Notes under the pieces: generated by a model
What the model was told of the DNA's origin: nothing
The model's input: only the letters and a program-made list of their open reading frames with translations
Databases searched by the model: none
Origin: Elmis aenea
Taxonomy: Eukaryota; Arthropoda; Insecta; Coleoptera; Elmidae
Direction: 5' to 3'
Length of the DNA stretch: 64,000 bases
NCBI GenBank assembly: GCA_947652605.1
Contig: OX393578.1
Location: 54,009,415-54,073,414 of the forward strand
Made by a program: the position numbers and the translations under genes
Shown here: positions 1 through 10,540 of the stretch, piece after piece
Layout: every line of letters begins with the position of its first letter
How positions within the stretch are numbered: position 1 is the first letter of the stretch

Positions 1-584
1 CGTCGTAATACGGCTTCGTTTACATTTTATTTCGTGCTCCAACACCAGACCGGCTTATACTTTAATAAAAAGGTGAGCCATTCAATAAGGAGAATTTTAT
101 CAACACATTGCAAGGCAATAATTTACAGGAACGATCAACCAGCAATGGGTAATGTTGTTGCAGATTTTGAATTTTTGAAACACGTAGAAAATGTAGCCCC
201 GAAATGACGTTCCAATAAATTTCATTTACGTGCTCCGGTTTAGACTGATAATTCCTGCTATCACGTACCGTTTGAATTACATTGCAATGCACAAGATATT
301 CAATACGTATAGAAACTGAATGCGAACATAATATTACCATTGGAATAATGAATATCAGATGCTGTATTATGAAACCTGCATCGCGATACTTGCGATATAC
401 AAGGACAAGTTATTAAGTAATCGGTCTAGCCATGAAAAACATGTGATGGCTCATATTTTGTACTATAAAGTATCTGTGACATTTATAAACCCAGTGCAAG
501 TTTAGCTGGAATTGAAAGATGCACAAAATTTTGATTATAGTTTCAGGTTTGTGAAAATAAAGAAGAGAAGTGTCATAAAATTGT
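1..584. other. No recognisable gene
   Basis: AT-rich sequence without a coding signature I can support. The longest open stretches on either strand show no known domain. The 5' part of the LINE that begins to be readable near 585 may extend back into this interval, but I cannot see it. Confidence 0.5.
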
Positions 585-1423
585 TCAGTCCATTATTATT
601 CTCGTTAGTTATGGATGGGGTGATTAAAGAAGTAAAACAAAAATGAGACTATTTCAGCTAGATAACTGGGAAATGGAAAAAATAAACATAACTGAGCTAA
701 TATTCGCAGACAACATGGTCATTGTTGCGGAATCAGAAACGAATGTACAACATAACCTAGAAGCTTTTAACCAGGAATTGGAAAAATTCAACATGAAAAT
801 AAATACCGAAAAAACTAATATTATGATCGTTACAACAGAGAACATAACATCACTTTGGATGGGCTTAGGTTGGAACAGGTAGACAGCTTTAAATATTTAG
901 TAGTGATCATAGAGAAAAATTGAGGGATGGACAAGGAAATAAGCGAAAGGACAGGAAATGTGGGAAGAATATTTAATAGTATAACAACAACATTTTTTGG
1001 AAATAAAGAAGTCCCAAAACGAACAAAAGTGGAAGTGGACAAAAGGTAGTAACTCCGGCACTTTTATACGGAAGTGAAGCAGCAAAAATTAGATTTTTAA
1101 GAAAAATCCAAGGAAAAACAAAAAATATCGAATCAGGAGGAAGCAGACGGAGAACGATATAAAATAAAATCAATTGAAACAAAAATACAAGAACGACAGC
1201 TGAGATGGTTGGGACACATTTATAAAATAAAAGAAGAAAGGTTAACCAGAAAAGCCTAAGGAGCAAGGCCACAGGTAAAAAACAAAAGAGGTAGACCGAG
1301 AAAAACCTGGCAAGGCGACGTTAAAAAAGGGGCAACGGATATAAAAATTAAATGGAAAACATAAAAACGCTAGCAAAAGACAGAAAGACGTGAAAAAAAG
1401 TCAGTACCTACAACACAACTTAA
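585..1423 (+). pseudogene. Non-LTR retrotransposon reverse transcriptase, decayed 3' part
   Basis: Read through frameshifts, this stretch follows the second half of an insect LINE reverse transcriptase. It has an SPLLF-like segment near 590, then LIFADNMVIVAESE (the catalytic FADD box with the second D changed to N), then LEKFNMKINTEKT, a FKYLVVIIE-like segment near 890, and GNVGRIFNS. Near 1190-1320 comes the LRWLGH...RGRPRKTW C-terminal signature of such ORFs. There are many frameshifts and stops. The ORF resumes after 4111 (DRKTWKK side before the insertion, short tail after it), so a TTAA-flanked element has split it. The enzyme would have copied element RNA into the genome; this copy cannot. 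Clade is not certain (RTE- or R1-like by motif style). Confidence 0.8.
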
Positions 1424-1947
1424 CCTCTTAAGCGCTTATGACGTATATATACGTCATCTGAATATTGGTTAGTTTGCGCGTATGACGGATATATTCGCGT
1501 TGTACAAATTCGTGTGTATCTCTATGAACTTGTCGAATATTTTCGCCTGCACGTTTTCATTAGTTTATCTGTACTATAAGACGCCGTGTTTGTAAACTTG
1601 TTTCAACCTGTTTGCTGTGATATACATTTTACGCGTTTATTTTAAACAACAAGATACTTTTTTTATTTTTTTATTATTATTACTGCAATGAGATTGTTTT
1701 ATATAATAAAAAAATATTTTATAATATTGTGTTTATACGTCCGTAATGTGTTTATTTTATAAAACCAAAAATTTTTTTATTTTAATATTATTTATTACTG
1801 TAGTACGTTAATTTTTAATAACAAAATAATTTTTTTATTATTATTCTGTAATAAGTTTGCTTCAAATAATAAATAATAATTCATAATATGATCCGGATTT
1901 TATTATTTCTTCTATGCAATGACCATGACGTATGTATCTGTTTAGAT

Positions 1948-3146
1948 CAGGGTTGAGCAGATTTAAATCAATTGATTTAAATCACGATTTAAATCATGAT
2001 TTAAATCAAGTGATTTAAAAAAAAAAATCATTGATTTAAATCAAGTGATTTAAAAAAAAATTATCAATTTAAATCACAGATTATATGAGTAGATACAATA
2101 TAATATTTATAATACAACAAAATTGTATTACTATTTGTAATTAAATACACGAAATGGTGAATAAACCATATCAATTTGCTCTTGTAAAGTAATATTCATT
2201 GTGGACAGGCAATAATTCAAAAAATAAATGACAAGTTTTTGACGTTAGCGAAGTGAACAGTCAGTTTTTTCAATTTCCACGGCACTCTATTGCTTCAATA
2301 ACGATTTGAAGAAAAATGTCGAATATCTCGAAAAGTATGATTTGGGTATAGGACATACTCAACAAAATATGAAGCTCTTTTAAAGACGAATTCGATGACA
2401 TAAAAAAATACAGGGGTTCGCATTTGAAAAAATCGAGTTACGAGCTTTTGAAAATCATGAAAGTTGCCACCTATTTATAAACACTCCTGTATGTGTGATT
2501 CAAATTTTTTCATATCGAGCGAACAGAGAAATTTTTTCTGCATGTCCATACCAAATTAAAACTCTGTACTTCAAAATAACTTCAGGAGAATTTTTTAAAT
2601 AAAGACTTAAAACCTTGAATAATTTAGAAAATTAATTTTTTTTACAACGCCGTATAAAAACCTGTAGTATTTTATATTGATGCAAAGCTAAAATTAAGGC
2701 GGTCAAAAATATTAAATAAAAAATTGGGTGTTGTATTTGAAATATAAAAGTTGCTATTAATTGCAGAAAGGTGACTGACCCTGTATATTTGAAAATATTT
2801 TTATTGTGTTGTTTAGAAAAAACTGTATAAAATAGCATTTATTTGAATCAACTTCATATCTCAAACCGTTTAGCCACAATCGACCGATCCCGCACTAATG
2901 ACTCACCCTGTATATAATTAATTAAACATCACCATTTAGCACTGATTTTTTTCAAAATTCTTAATCATTATATTTCTTTTTACATTTTGACAACAATTCA
3001 CCAATGAATTAAATATATTGGTTATTAAATATATTAGCACAAAACAGAAACAGCATGTGAATATGTAAATCAAAAAAATCTGATTTAAATCAAATAAATC
3101 GATTTTTTGATTTTTTTTTAAAAATCATGATTTTTATCCACCCTGG
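1948..3146. mobile_element. hAT-type MITE with 8-bp target duplication
   Basis: The left end CAGGGTTGAGCAGATTTAAA and the right end (reverse CAGGGTGGATAAAAATCATG) form imperfect inverted repeats rich in GATTTAAATCA palindromes. GTTTAGAT is duplicated exactly on both sides (1940-1947 and 3147-3154), the 8-bp duplication expected of hAT elements. No transposase survives. A Tc1/mariner-type end (CACCCTGTATA near 2905) inside it suggests another insertion around 2200-2912. A related right end lies at about 7420-7484. Confidence 0.8.
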
Positions 3147-3174
3147 TTTAGATTATGGACGTGACGTATATATA

Positions 3175-4033
3175 CTAGGGTTTCTTTCCCGGGATCCCGG
3201 GATCTCGGGTTCCCGGGATCCCGGTCCATTTTAAGCTATTTTATATTTCCCGGGAAATGCTTTTTGTCCCGGGAATTCCCGGGATTTTAAAAAAGTGTTA
3301 ATTTCGTTTATTTTGTGCTAAGATCTTTGTAATACTATCATAACTTATCACAATTTTATACCTAAAATATCTTTACTAACAGTAAATTACGGAAAAACTT
3401 AATTTTTATTTCAAAATAATTTTTCTCTTTTAGTATGGCGCAAAGAAGCCCGCTCTACATGACAAAGTTAATATCTTCAAAATACTTTTACAGTTTTATT
3501 TTTGTGTACCCTGATAATTCAAAGCAAACTAGCTTATAAATGAAATTTTATTGATGAGAACGATGTTTCTTTGGTGCTAGATGCTCTTAAGACAATTTCA
3601 CCTACGTCAATAGAGACTGAGAGAGCATTTTATGCAGCAGGACTTTTTCTTATAAATTAAGAAAAATACTAATTGACTGAAGCACAGATCACCTTTGTTT
3701 TCTTAAATCACATTACAAAAATTCATTGTAAAAATTATATTATTGTATTCATAAATATGAAATTGCAATATAAAGGGTATAATTCCCAAATGTATGATTC
3801 TCTCACCAATATTATTGAATTATTTATAATAATCATGGAGCAAAATGTATTACATATATGACTTGGAGTTGTTTTTAAGTAATAAACCGTTCCCTTAATT
3901 TTTTGGGTTATTTATTTAAAAATATATTGACATAATTTATTACATCCCGGGATCCCGGGAAATCCCGGGACAAAGGCCGATTTCTTCCCGGAATCCAGGG
4001 ACAAGCAAAATCGTCAAATATGAGAAACCCTAA
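3175..4033. mobile_element. hAT element with CCCGGGATCCCGGG-rich ends
   Basis: Inverted ends AGGGTTTCTTTCCCGGGA and (reverse strand) AGGGTTTCTCATATTTGAC flank about 0.86 kb. Just inside both ends are runs of CCCGGGA/TCCCGGG motifs, far more GC-rich than the surroundings. The interior keeps a hAT transposase C-terminus (separate entry), so this is an internally deleted copy. Target duplication is not clear. Confidence 0.65.
3560..3720 (+). pseudogene. hAT transposase C-terminal dimerisation domain, remnant
   Basis: Translation near 3570-3655 gives LDALKTISPTSIETERAF followed by AAGLFL, the hallmark of the hAT C-terminal dimerisation region (consensus SPTS..SERAFSAAG). A stop follows at 3658, then LTEAQITFVFL resembles the LSD..ID.L.FL continuation. 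Only this domain is left; the DDE core and BED finger are missing. The domain normally pairs transposase monomers. The copy is inactive. Confidence 0.7.
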
Positions 4034-4107
4034 TATATACGCACGCGTTAAAAATCAATCCCCGCCTAGGAGCGCACTTTGCTTTGCCAAGCGCGGCGCT
4101 TAAGAGG

Positions 4108-4178
4108 TTAACAGTCCTACATCTGACGGTAGAGGGACTTATGACTAAATAAATAAAAATAAAAAAAGACGGTAATGT
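4108..4178 (+). pseudogene. 3' tail of the same LINE, beyond the insertion
   Basis: After the second TTAA the LINE 3' end continues and finishes in an A/T-rich run of AAATA units near 4146-4175, the usual LINE tail. Joining 1423 to 4112 at a single TTAA restores a continuous LINE end. This supports both the LINE call and the insertion. Confidence 0.6.
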
Positions 4179-4439
4179 CTTAAACTTACCTATACACCAA
4201 AGGATGAATGCGGTGTTTGGGATAGAATCGCCAACATATTTTCAAGTAAAATACTGGCATGAACTACAGATAGTCTATTCCGGATGACTCAAGGTCTGGA
4301 AGATTTCTGAAATTAAGAAAAAAAGAAATGTTAAAAATTATTATATCACGTCTTTTACCAAGGTTCTTCCTACTGCACACAGATAATTATTGTCTTAGGC
4401 AAACCGATAAATCCTTAAATAAGCTATTTATAAGACAAA

Positions 4440-4897
4440 AATGAAAAAAGCAACCTCAAATGTTTCGCAAGAAAAATGATTTCTGCATTAGCCGGTACTT
4501 ATATGTGCGAACAACATTTTCGAGAATGAAACAAATTAAATCAAAAATTCGCTCAAGACCGACCGACCATCATTTAAACAATTTCTTAAAAATATGCGTT
4601 TCAAAATTGACACCAAATATCGATAGACTAATTCAGATATCACAGAAACAATTATATAGTTCTCATTAGTACTATCTCAACACATACTTGATGATGACTG
4701 GTAGTAGTTCATCTTAATTTTAAGAATACCTATTAAATTTAGCATAAACAAGAATATTTTGTTTGTTGAGTATGTTGAGTTTATTTTATAATATTATTTA
4801 AAAAACTTATTTGTTTAATTATATTTTTTTATTCCGGCCTGGGTATACTTTTAACATTCCCATGTGGCCCCCCTCTTAAAAAGGTTGTGGACCCCTG
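4440..4897 (+). mobile_element. 3' end of a hAT (GTF2IRD2/Charlie-like) transposon
   Basis: An open reading stretch at 4460-4669 contains TFSRMKQIKSKIRS, then DHHLNNFLKICVSKLTPNID, then a cysteine-poor SSH ending. This matches the C-terminus of hAT transposases of the GTF2IRD2 type. About 230 bp downstream lies a classic hAT terminus on the right, ending GTTGTGGACCCCTG at 4897 with a run of C and T before it. The 5' half and left terminus are absent, so this is a truncated copy. It abuts a foldback repeat starting at about 4904. Confidence 0.7.
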
Positions 4898-4903
4898 TAT
4901 AAT

Positions 4904-5553
4904 ACTAACAAGGGAGGATCACGATATGTTGTTGCTAGAAATTGATAAAGGTGTGTTTATTGCATCAAGAACATCAAAAATAAATTCTATGCAGAGTTAT
5001 ACGTGCCACTAGCCATTTACTTCGGAAAAATAGGGGAAAAACTGGAAAGTTGAATAATAAAAGTAATTTTTGCGATCGCGTTGGCTATGAAACCGTCAGA
5101 TATAAAATCGAAATTTTTCTATTTACCAATTCGCGCATCCTTTGCAAGTAAAATGGTGCAAAGTTTTTAAAAAAAATCTTAAACGGTTCCGGAGAAAAAC
5201 GCGAAAAAAGAGGTCCTTGTAAAGACGGTTTTCTCTATGTTAAACCCTTATGCAAGTTGCATAGATTTAGTTACACAACTTCTCAATCATAGTGATATTG
5301 CAGGGGTTTCGCTTTTGACGTTTTTCTCCGGAACCGATCAAGGTTTTTTCAAAAACTTTGCACCATTTTACTTGTAAAGGATGCGCGAATTGGTAAATAG
5401 AAGAATTTCGATTTTATATCTGACGGTTTCATAGTCAACGCGATCGCAAAAATTACTTTTTTTATTCAACTTTACAGTTTTTCTCTTATTTTGCCGAAGA
5501 AAATGGCCAGTAGCAGGTATAACTCTGCAAAACATATCGTGACTTTCCCTGGT
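4904..5553. repeat. Foldback repeat (family FB1), full copy
   Basis: Two arms of about 300 bp are inverted around 5255. The left arm starts ACTAACAAGGGAGGATCACG and includes ATGGTGCAAAGTTTTT and CGGTTCCGGAGAAAAACGCG; the right arm carries their reverse complements and ends near TTTCCCTGGT. No coding sequence. Other copies or fragments lie at 13404-13671, 34668-35070, 37783-37870 and 40805-42244, so this is a dispersed MITE-like family of unknown superfamily. Open frames read across the arms are incidental. Confidence 0.75.
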
Positions 5554-7419
5554 ATGTCGCAAAACTGTTTTTCACCACTAGGTAGATTGCTAAATAATCT
5601 ATCGTCGTTCGTATCTTATCCATATTTTTATTTTTATAAACACGCAAGATTTCTTAAAGTTTTGTGTTTTCCATAAAAATTATAATAAATCTCATGCGGA
5701 AGTTCCTTCAAACCACAATATCGCGTAATGCTTTTGTTATCAGCCAAGAATTTTTTGATTTATTGCTATATTTTTTCTATCGCTACCATTTGCATTCCGA
5801 TAAACCACCAAACGTGAAAAGAAAAAAGCATAAATGCACCTTGATTTCACCACAAAAGTTCACTTCGCCTCGAAATGTGTTGGTACTGCATAAGCATAGA
5901 ATATCTCTCGTTGAGCTTCACCGCAGTATAAAAAAAATGTTGGAGTAACGTTTTTTAGTGCACGTAATTGATTTTTGTAGCTCTAAATTTTAAATTTATC
6001 GAAGTATCCATTAGACAAGTCTTTCAAACGCGGTGTATGATTCATTAATGGAATTACCATTACAAAAAAGTTTAATCCTGACTTAAAGCTTAATGAAAAT
6101 GGCGAGCAGGATACTAAAATTATTTTTAAAATATCTAAAATCGTCCAAGTTGTATCATAATGTATATTTACTGTACTTTAATGCACGTGTTTTCAAAAAC
6201 GACAATCACATATAAAATCTACAAGTATATGAGTATTTTATAACAGACAAAAAATAAACAAATATGTTTTTAATACTTCTGTTTCGATTTTTCAGTTTTC
6301 AGTTAAATTTAAAATTGTGTTAAACGGCTGTTACAATTTAGCAAACATTTAAATCTTATTAACTTGTCAGGAGCGGGGTAAGGTTTTACAAAATCACCTA
6401 CACATCACAGTTTTCGTATCGTTGGAAAATTTAACTTTCAAGATATTTAAATTTTCGCGCCCCACACAGTTCTATTTTTAAAGTAATATAACCAAACTAG
6501 CAGCTATATCCACTTCTAAAAGTTTTGAAACCACACTAAAGATGATATAAAGTCAACATTATGCAACGAATGCATCCAAACTCAATTGTTTTTAAAATCT
6601 CGGAGGAGTTCTTCAGGGAAGTGAACATGGGAGATAAAATAACAATTCAGATGAGAGTGGGATAATACAACCTCCAACACAGTACGATGGAGCATTATAA
6701 AGGTAATTTTAGTAACAAATGTGGCAAAATCACGCTCACTGTTGCATATAACTAATTTATTGTTCATAAATGCCGCTTGGTTTATGAAAAAATCTCTTCG
6801 CGTGGGAAAAATCCTAGTCAGTATTTTAAAGAATTTATAAAGGTTGTATGTACTATCAAAATAAGCGATAATAAATTATTAATTTTTGTTTCTTATAAAG
6901 GGGTTTCCAAAAAGAGTATAACATTTTTTTAAAAGAAAACGATATTTTATATTGAGCAAAATTTTTAAATTTTAGGTAAACATATTTTGAACTTTTTTAA
7001 AATTCTTAAAATAAGGGCACTTTTTGGATGTTAAAATTACCTACTTTAAAAATAAAAATTGAAATTTTAACGTTATATTTTACCTTTGGTTGTATTTTTG
7101 AATTCTAAATCATCTCTCCCTTTGAAGTTTTTTTTTGTAACTCTTAAAATAAGGCTCCTCTACTCTAGTGAATATTTCTGAAATCACTTAAATCTGGTAT
7201 TGTATAAATTTTTGTGAAATTTTTACATTATTAATTAGTTTAGGTCATTCACCAACTTTTATCAGGAATCAAAGTTTCTGAGAATTTTTTTGTACCTAAA
7301 ACTTTTTTATTTGTTAATACTTTTTGAATGACGCTGTGTGAATAATAAATAAATTAGTTGTAAAAACGGAAAATAGTCCAGTTTCTTAAAAAAATCAAAA
7401 AATTAAAAAATTGTGGTTT
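5554..7419. other. No recognisable gene
   Basis: About 1.9 kb of AT-rich DNA. An open frame at 5664-5948 (+, 94 codons) and one at 6582-6767 (-) have no motif I recognise and no flanking gene signals. I do not call them genes. Confidence 0.5.
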
Positions 7420-7600
7420 TTTGGAATTAAATCAATGATTTTTGATTTTTTAAATAAAAATCTAATTTTCCCAACTCTGCTTTAGACCCATATAACCTTT
7501 AACATCTTATAAAACAAATTTTAAGAGAAATCCAAAAATGTAAAAATATACCGGCTGTTCTATTTAAAATTACAGAGCTGAGTCCATTTCCGGTTGAACC
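7420..7600. mobile_element. Relic ends of a hAT MITE and a Tc1/mariner element
   Basis: 7420-7484 repeats the right end of the 1948-3146 MITE (AATCAATGATTTTTGATTTT, ending CCCAACTCTG). Just after it, 7540-7600 matches the subterminal module of the 31-34 kb Tc1/mariner element (AAAAATGTAAAAATATACC then a degenerate form of GTGTTCCATTTAAA). Both are partial. Confidence 0.5.
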
Positions 7601-7890
7601 GAAAGTTGCCTAGCAACCAGTATTTTCAACGTATTCAAAACATACGATAACGCTTTTATACCCAATTTCATAGTTGTATGTTTATTGATGTTTTAGATAT
7701 TTGTCTGTTTCCATAGTTTTGCGCATCACTGAATGTATAAATATAAACAATACATATTACAAACGTAAAAATGGTAGGAGCATTATAAATATATCAGTAA
7801 ATGTACAGATTTTTCCCTGCACTAAAATACGTCAATAATTTACATTTTAGGTCTGACATTCCCATTAATAAGATATTACTAGTATATTAC

Positions 7891-8286
7891 ACCTACATAA
7901 CAAGAGTTGTAAGAAGCATATTACGCACGAGTGTAAAAGTTGCGCACGGAGCGTGCATTTCCACGAGTGCGTAATTGCTTTACAACTCGTGTTATGTAGC
8001 TTACTTTTTCTACGATCACACAATACCCACGATTTTAACGGCTTTTTGGCTAATATACACATGTAATTAAGTTGTCTTGTCAATTTTGACGTGAGTCTAC
8101 TTCGATCTTCCTAGAAAATTGTGTGTTTTGCTTACCGTGCGTTATAACTCACTTACTAGGCATGCAGGAAGTGTTTGACGTGAGTCTACTTTGATCATTT
8201 CTTAAAAAAAACTGTGCTTTTTGTTTACCAGGCGTAAGGACCCACTTACTTATGCATGCAGGCTGTACGGTCGTAGAAAAAAGTAG
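7891..8286. repeat. Dispersed repeat with inverted ends and an 89-bp tandem unit (copy A)
   Basis: The block begins ACATAACAAGAGTTGTAAGA; an inverted counterpart TACAACTCGTGTTATGTAGC lies at about 7980. CTTTTTCTACGA at 8003 is inverted as GGTCGTAGAAAAAAGTA at 8270. Two 89-bp direct units begin at GACGTGAGTCTACTT (8088 and 8177), each carrying CTTACCGTGCG-like and GCATGCAGG motifs. A second copy is at 15553-15850. No coding sequence. Non-autonomous DNA element is the likeliest class; a satellite-bearing Helitron relative is an alternative. Confidence 0.6.
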
Positions 8287-9559
8287 TTTATTTACCATGA
8301 TTATTCATGTCTAAATAATGCAAATGATTTCACTATAAATTCACAGAAACACTTTTTACAGTGTACATTTATAAAAATAAACAATTTTTTGTTAGTTTTT
8401 TTTTTTCATAATTTTTATTGGTACCCAAATTATGTAATAATTATGTGAGCATAAAAAACTTAAAATTATAATTAAGTTGTACAATTATTTATTTAGTCAA
8501 TAAACATAAAATATTACTGCATTTTTTCCCTGTTAATGGCGTTTCATACGCTTCATAACATGTTTGTTGTTCATGTACCTACAAAAATTTACTAGAAATT
8601 ATGTACAAGACGCTTTGTAATTTTGTACACCATTTCACAATACCAATTTATACACATTATATGACCGTAAAACGTAATAACTTTCAAGTCATCTAATGCA
8701 TTTGGCTAAAGATATAATATTTTGTATTTTCCAATAGTAGTAAATATTTCACATCGCGTGTAAATGCGAGGTAAATTGGTTTTGTTGAAAGTAGTCGATA
8801 AAATTACTATGAGTATAAATATATGTTTTTCTTATGATGCATCTTCACAGTAAACTGTATACAAAGTATTGATTTTATACTAAGCTAAGCTGTTTATTAG
8901 TTATGATAGATAAGTGTACTTAGTTTATGAGACAGGCTAAGCATTTTGTTATAAACTACTTATAATCATTGTTAATTTTAATAGCAGATTATTTTTTGGA
9001 CCTAAAATGTTCATTTTTATTAATCGCTAATTAATGAAGGTTGATTATCAATAAGTTTAATTATCAACCACTTTTGTTTTACTAAGAATCCCTAGTGCAA
9101 GGCAAATCGTGAGACTTCTTTTTGGTTATTAAATTAATGGATAATTAAGCTATTGGCGAATGAATGAAAGATTTTTTTATAAAAAATGTCACTGATTTTT
9201 AATGAATTTTTTATATTCCAGAAATTAAGCACTTACATAATTAAAGCATTTACCAAACGACAAAGTTTTTTTTATAAGCACTTTTTTTGGGATTATTATT
9301 TTTTTAAACCTCTTCCTTCCATACAATTTATCCCCTTAAGAACAATAAGTACCTAACGTGTCGACAAGAACATAATTCCATTGATTAATTCCCTATTTAT
9401 ACTAACTTGCGTTACTGATTGACAAAATTTACTAATCACTTAATATCTAATAACAGGTCTATTTTATTGTTTTGTAGAAAGTGTTTTACCTCAGGTATAT
9501 GTTTATATAAGCCGTTGGCGTACGTTGGACATATTTTTAGTAGTTGCATTATTACTTGA
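8287..9559. other. No recognisable gene
   Basis: AT-rich, no coding motif and no clear repeat ends seen. Confidence 0.5.
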
Positions 9560-10540
9560 TTTTATTTACTAGGGTAGTGAGAAGATTCATCATAGTGCCC
9601 ATTTGTACGATTAATTTTTTCATCATTTCTTTTGATTCATTAATATCATTTGATTGTTGTGTACAAGTTGTTGCGTTCTGATGGTTTGGTTGTGCTACTT
9701 GGGCGTATGTTACACCAGGTATTATGTTTTGTTGACTGTTTAAGTTAGTTTTATTGTCATTGTTGTTACTAAATTGATTATCTTTATTGCTACCTCTGAG
9801 TTGGGGGAGAGTTTCTGCTGCAGTTGTTTATGCACTGCACATCCCCTGTAATTGGCAGGACGATTTTCTCCACAATACACACAATTACTTCATTTTCTCC
9901 ATTATTTCTTGGGCAGGTTGATGTGAGATGAGATTCTGCACACCTAACGCACCTTGGGTTCCTTTGACAAAAATTTTGTGTGTGTCCAAATCTCTGGCAT
10001 TTGGTGCACTGGGGGATCTCCCTTTTGCCGTGTGGTGCTTCAAACACTACACTAGTGTTCAAAAGGATTTTAATTTTGTAGATTTCTTTATTGTTGACTT
10101 TCTGTTTCAAATCAATAAAGAACATGGATAAGGGTTTTTTTGTTTCATTTAGTTTTTGTTCCATATATTTTGCACTTCGTGGCGTAAAGATTCAATGCTT
10201 TCCTTAATTTCAGTAGAATAGTGTAAGTTTTTAAGAACAACACGAAAACTTCGTTCTTGTTTTGGTTTAAAGGTATGGAATTGAGTGTTTTTTTCTGTTA
10301 ACGCTTTAATGATATTAGTGCAGGTTTCGCTAGTTTTTGGTTGGACCTTGATCTGATCATTATCTAGCGCTTTTAGTATGTAGTTATTTTCTACAGTTTT
10401 ATTTAGTAGAGATATAAGCGGATTAATACTCCCGACTTCGGATATGAATATTGGTGGAGGCTTAGGGCTCCCAATTTCTTCCGTGTTTTCGTTTTTGCAT
10501 GTTTTGTGGTAGAGGTTGATTACAGATCAACCGTCGATTT
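9560..10540 (-). pseudogene. Jockey-like LINE ORF1 (gag-like) remnant
   Basis: Read from 10540 down to 9560. An RRM-like part carries PKTSETCTNIIKALTEKN, then THFxPK-like FHTFKPKQERSFRVVLKN and LHYSTEIKE. Next is KPLSMFFIDLKQKVNNKEI and then FEAPHGKREIPQCTKC. A double CCHC zinc knuckle follows: CTKCQRFGHTQNFC and CVRCAESHLTSTC (within 9880-10000). This is the order seen in ORF1 of Jockey/X-type non-LTR elements, which binds element RNA. The last part (NRPANYRGCAVHK) is also family-typical. One frameshift near 10165 and others break it. The RT-bearing ORF2 is absent, so the copy is truncated. Confidence 0.85.

Larger units (their letters stand above)
1424..4107. mobile_element. TTAA-flanked DNA transposon (piggyBac-like MITE) holding nested insertions
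   Basis: The 12-bp terminal inverted repeat CCTCTTAAGCGC is perfect (1424-1435 and 4096-4107). The target TTAA is duplicated at 1420-1423 and 4108-4111. TTAA targets are typical of piggyBac-type elements; the termini are not a textbook CCC start, so the superfamily is inferred. No transposase is seen in its own sequence. Its own DNA is about 0.6 kb; most of the interval is two later hAT-type insertions (1948-3146 and about 3175-4033). The motif gacgtatatata recurs beside both the left end and the inner junction, probably a subterminal repeat. Confidence 0.7.

Noticed and set aside
5664..5948. 94-codon ORF as a gene
   Set aside because: No domain, no promoter or splice context, composition like the surrounding AT-rich DNA.
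6582..6767. 61-codon minus ORF ending HFPEELLRDFKNN
   Set aside because: Looked faintly transposase-like, but no second motif supports it.
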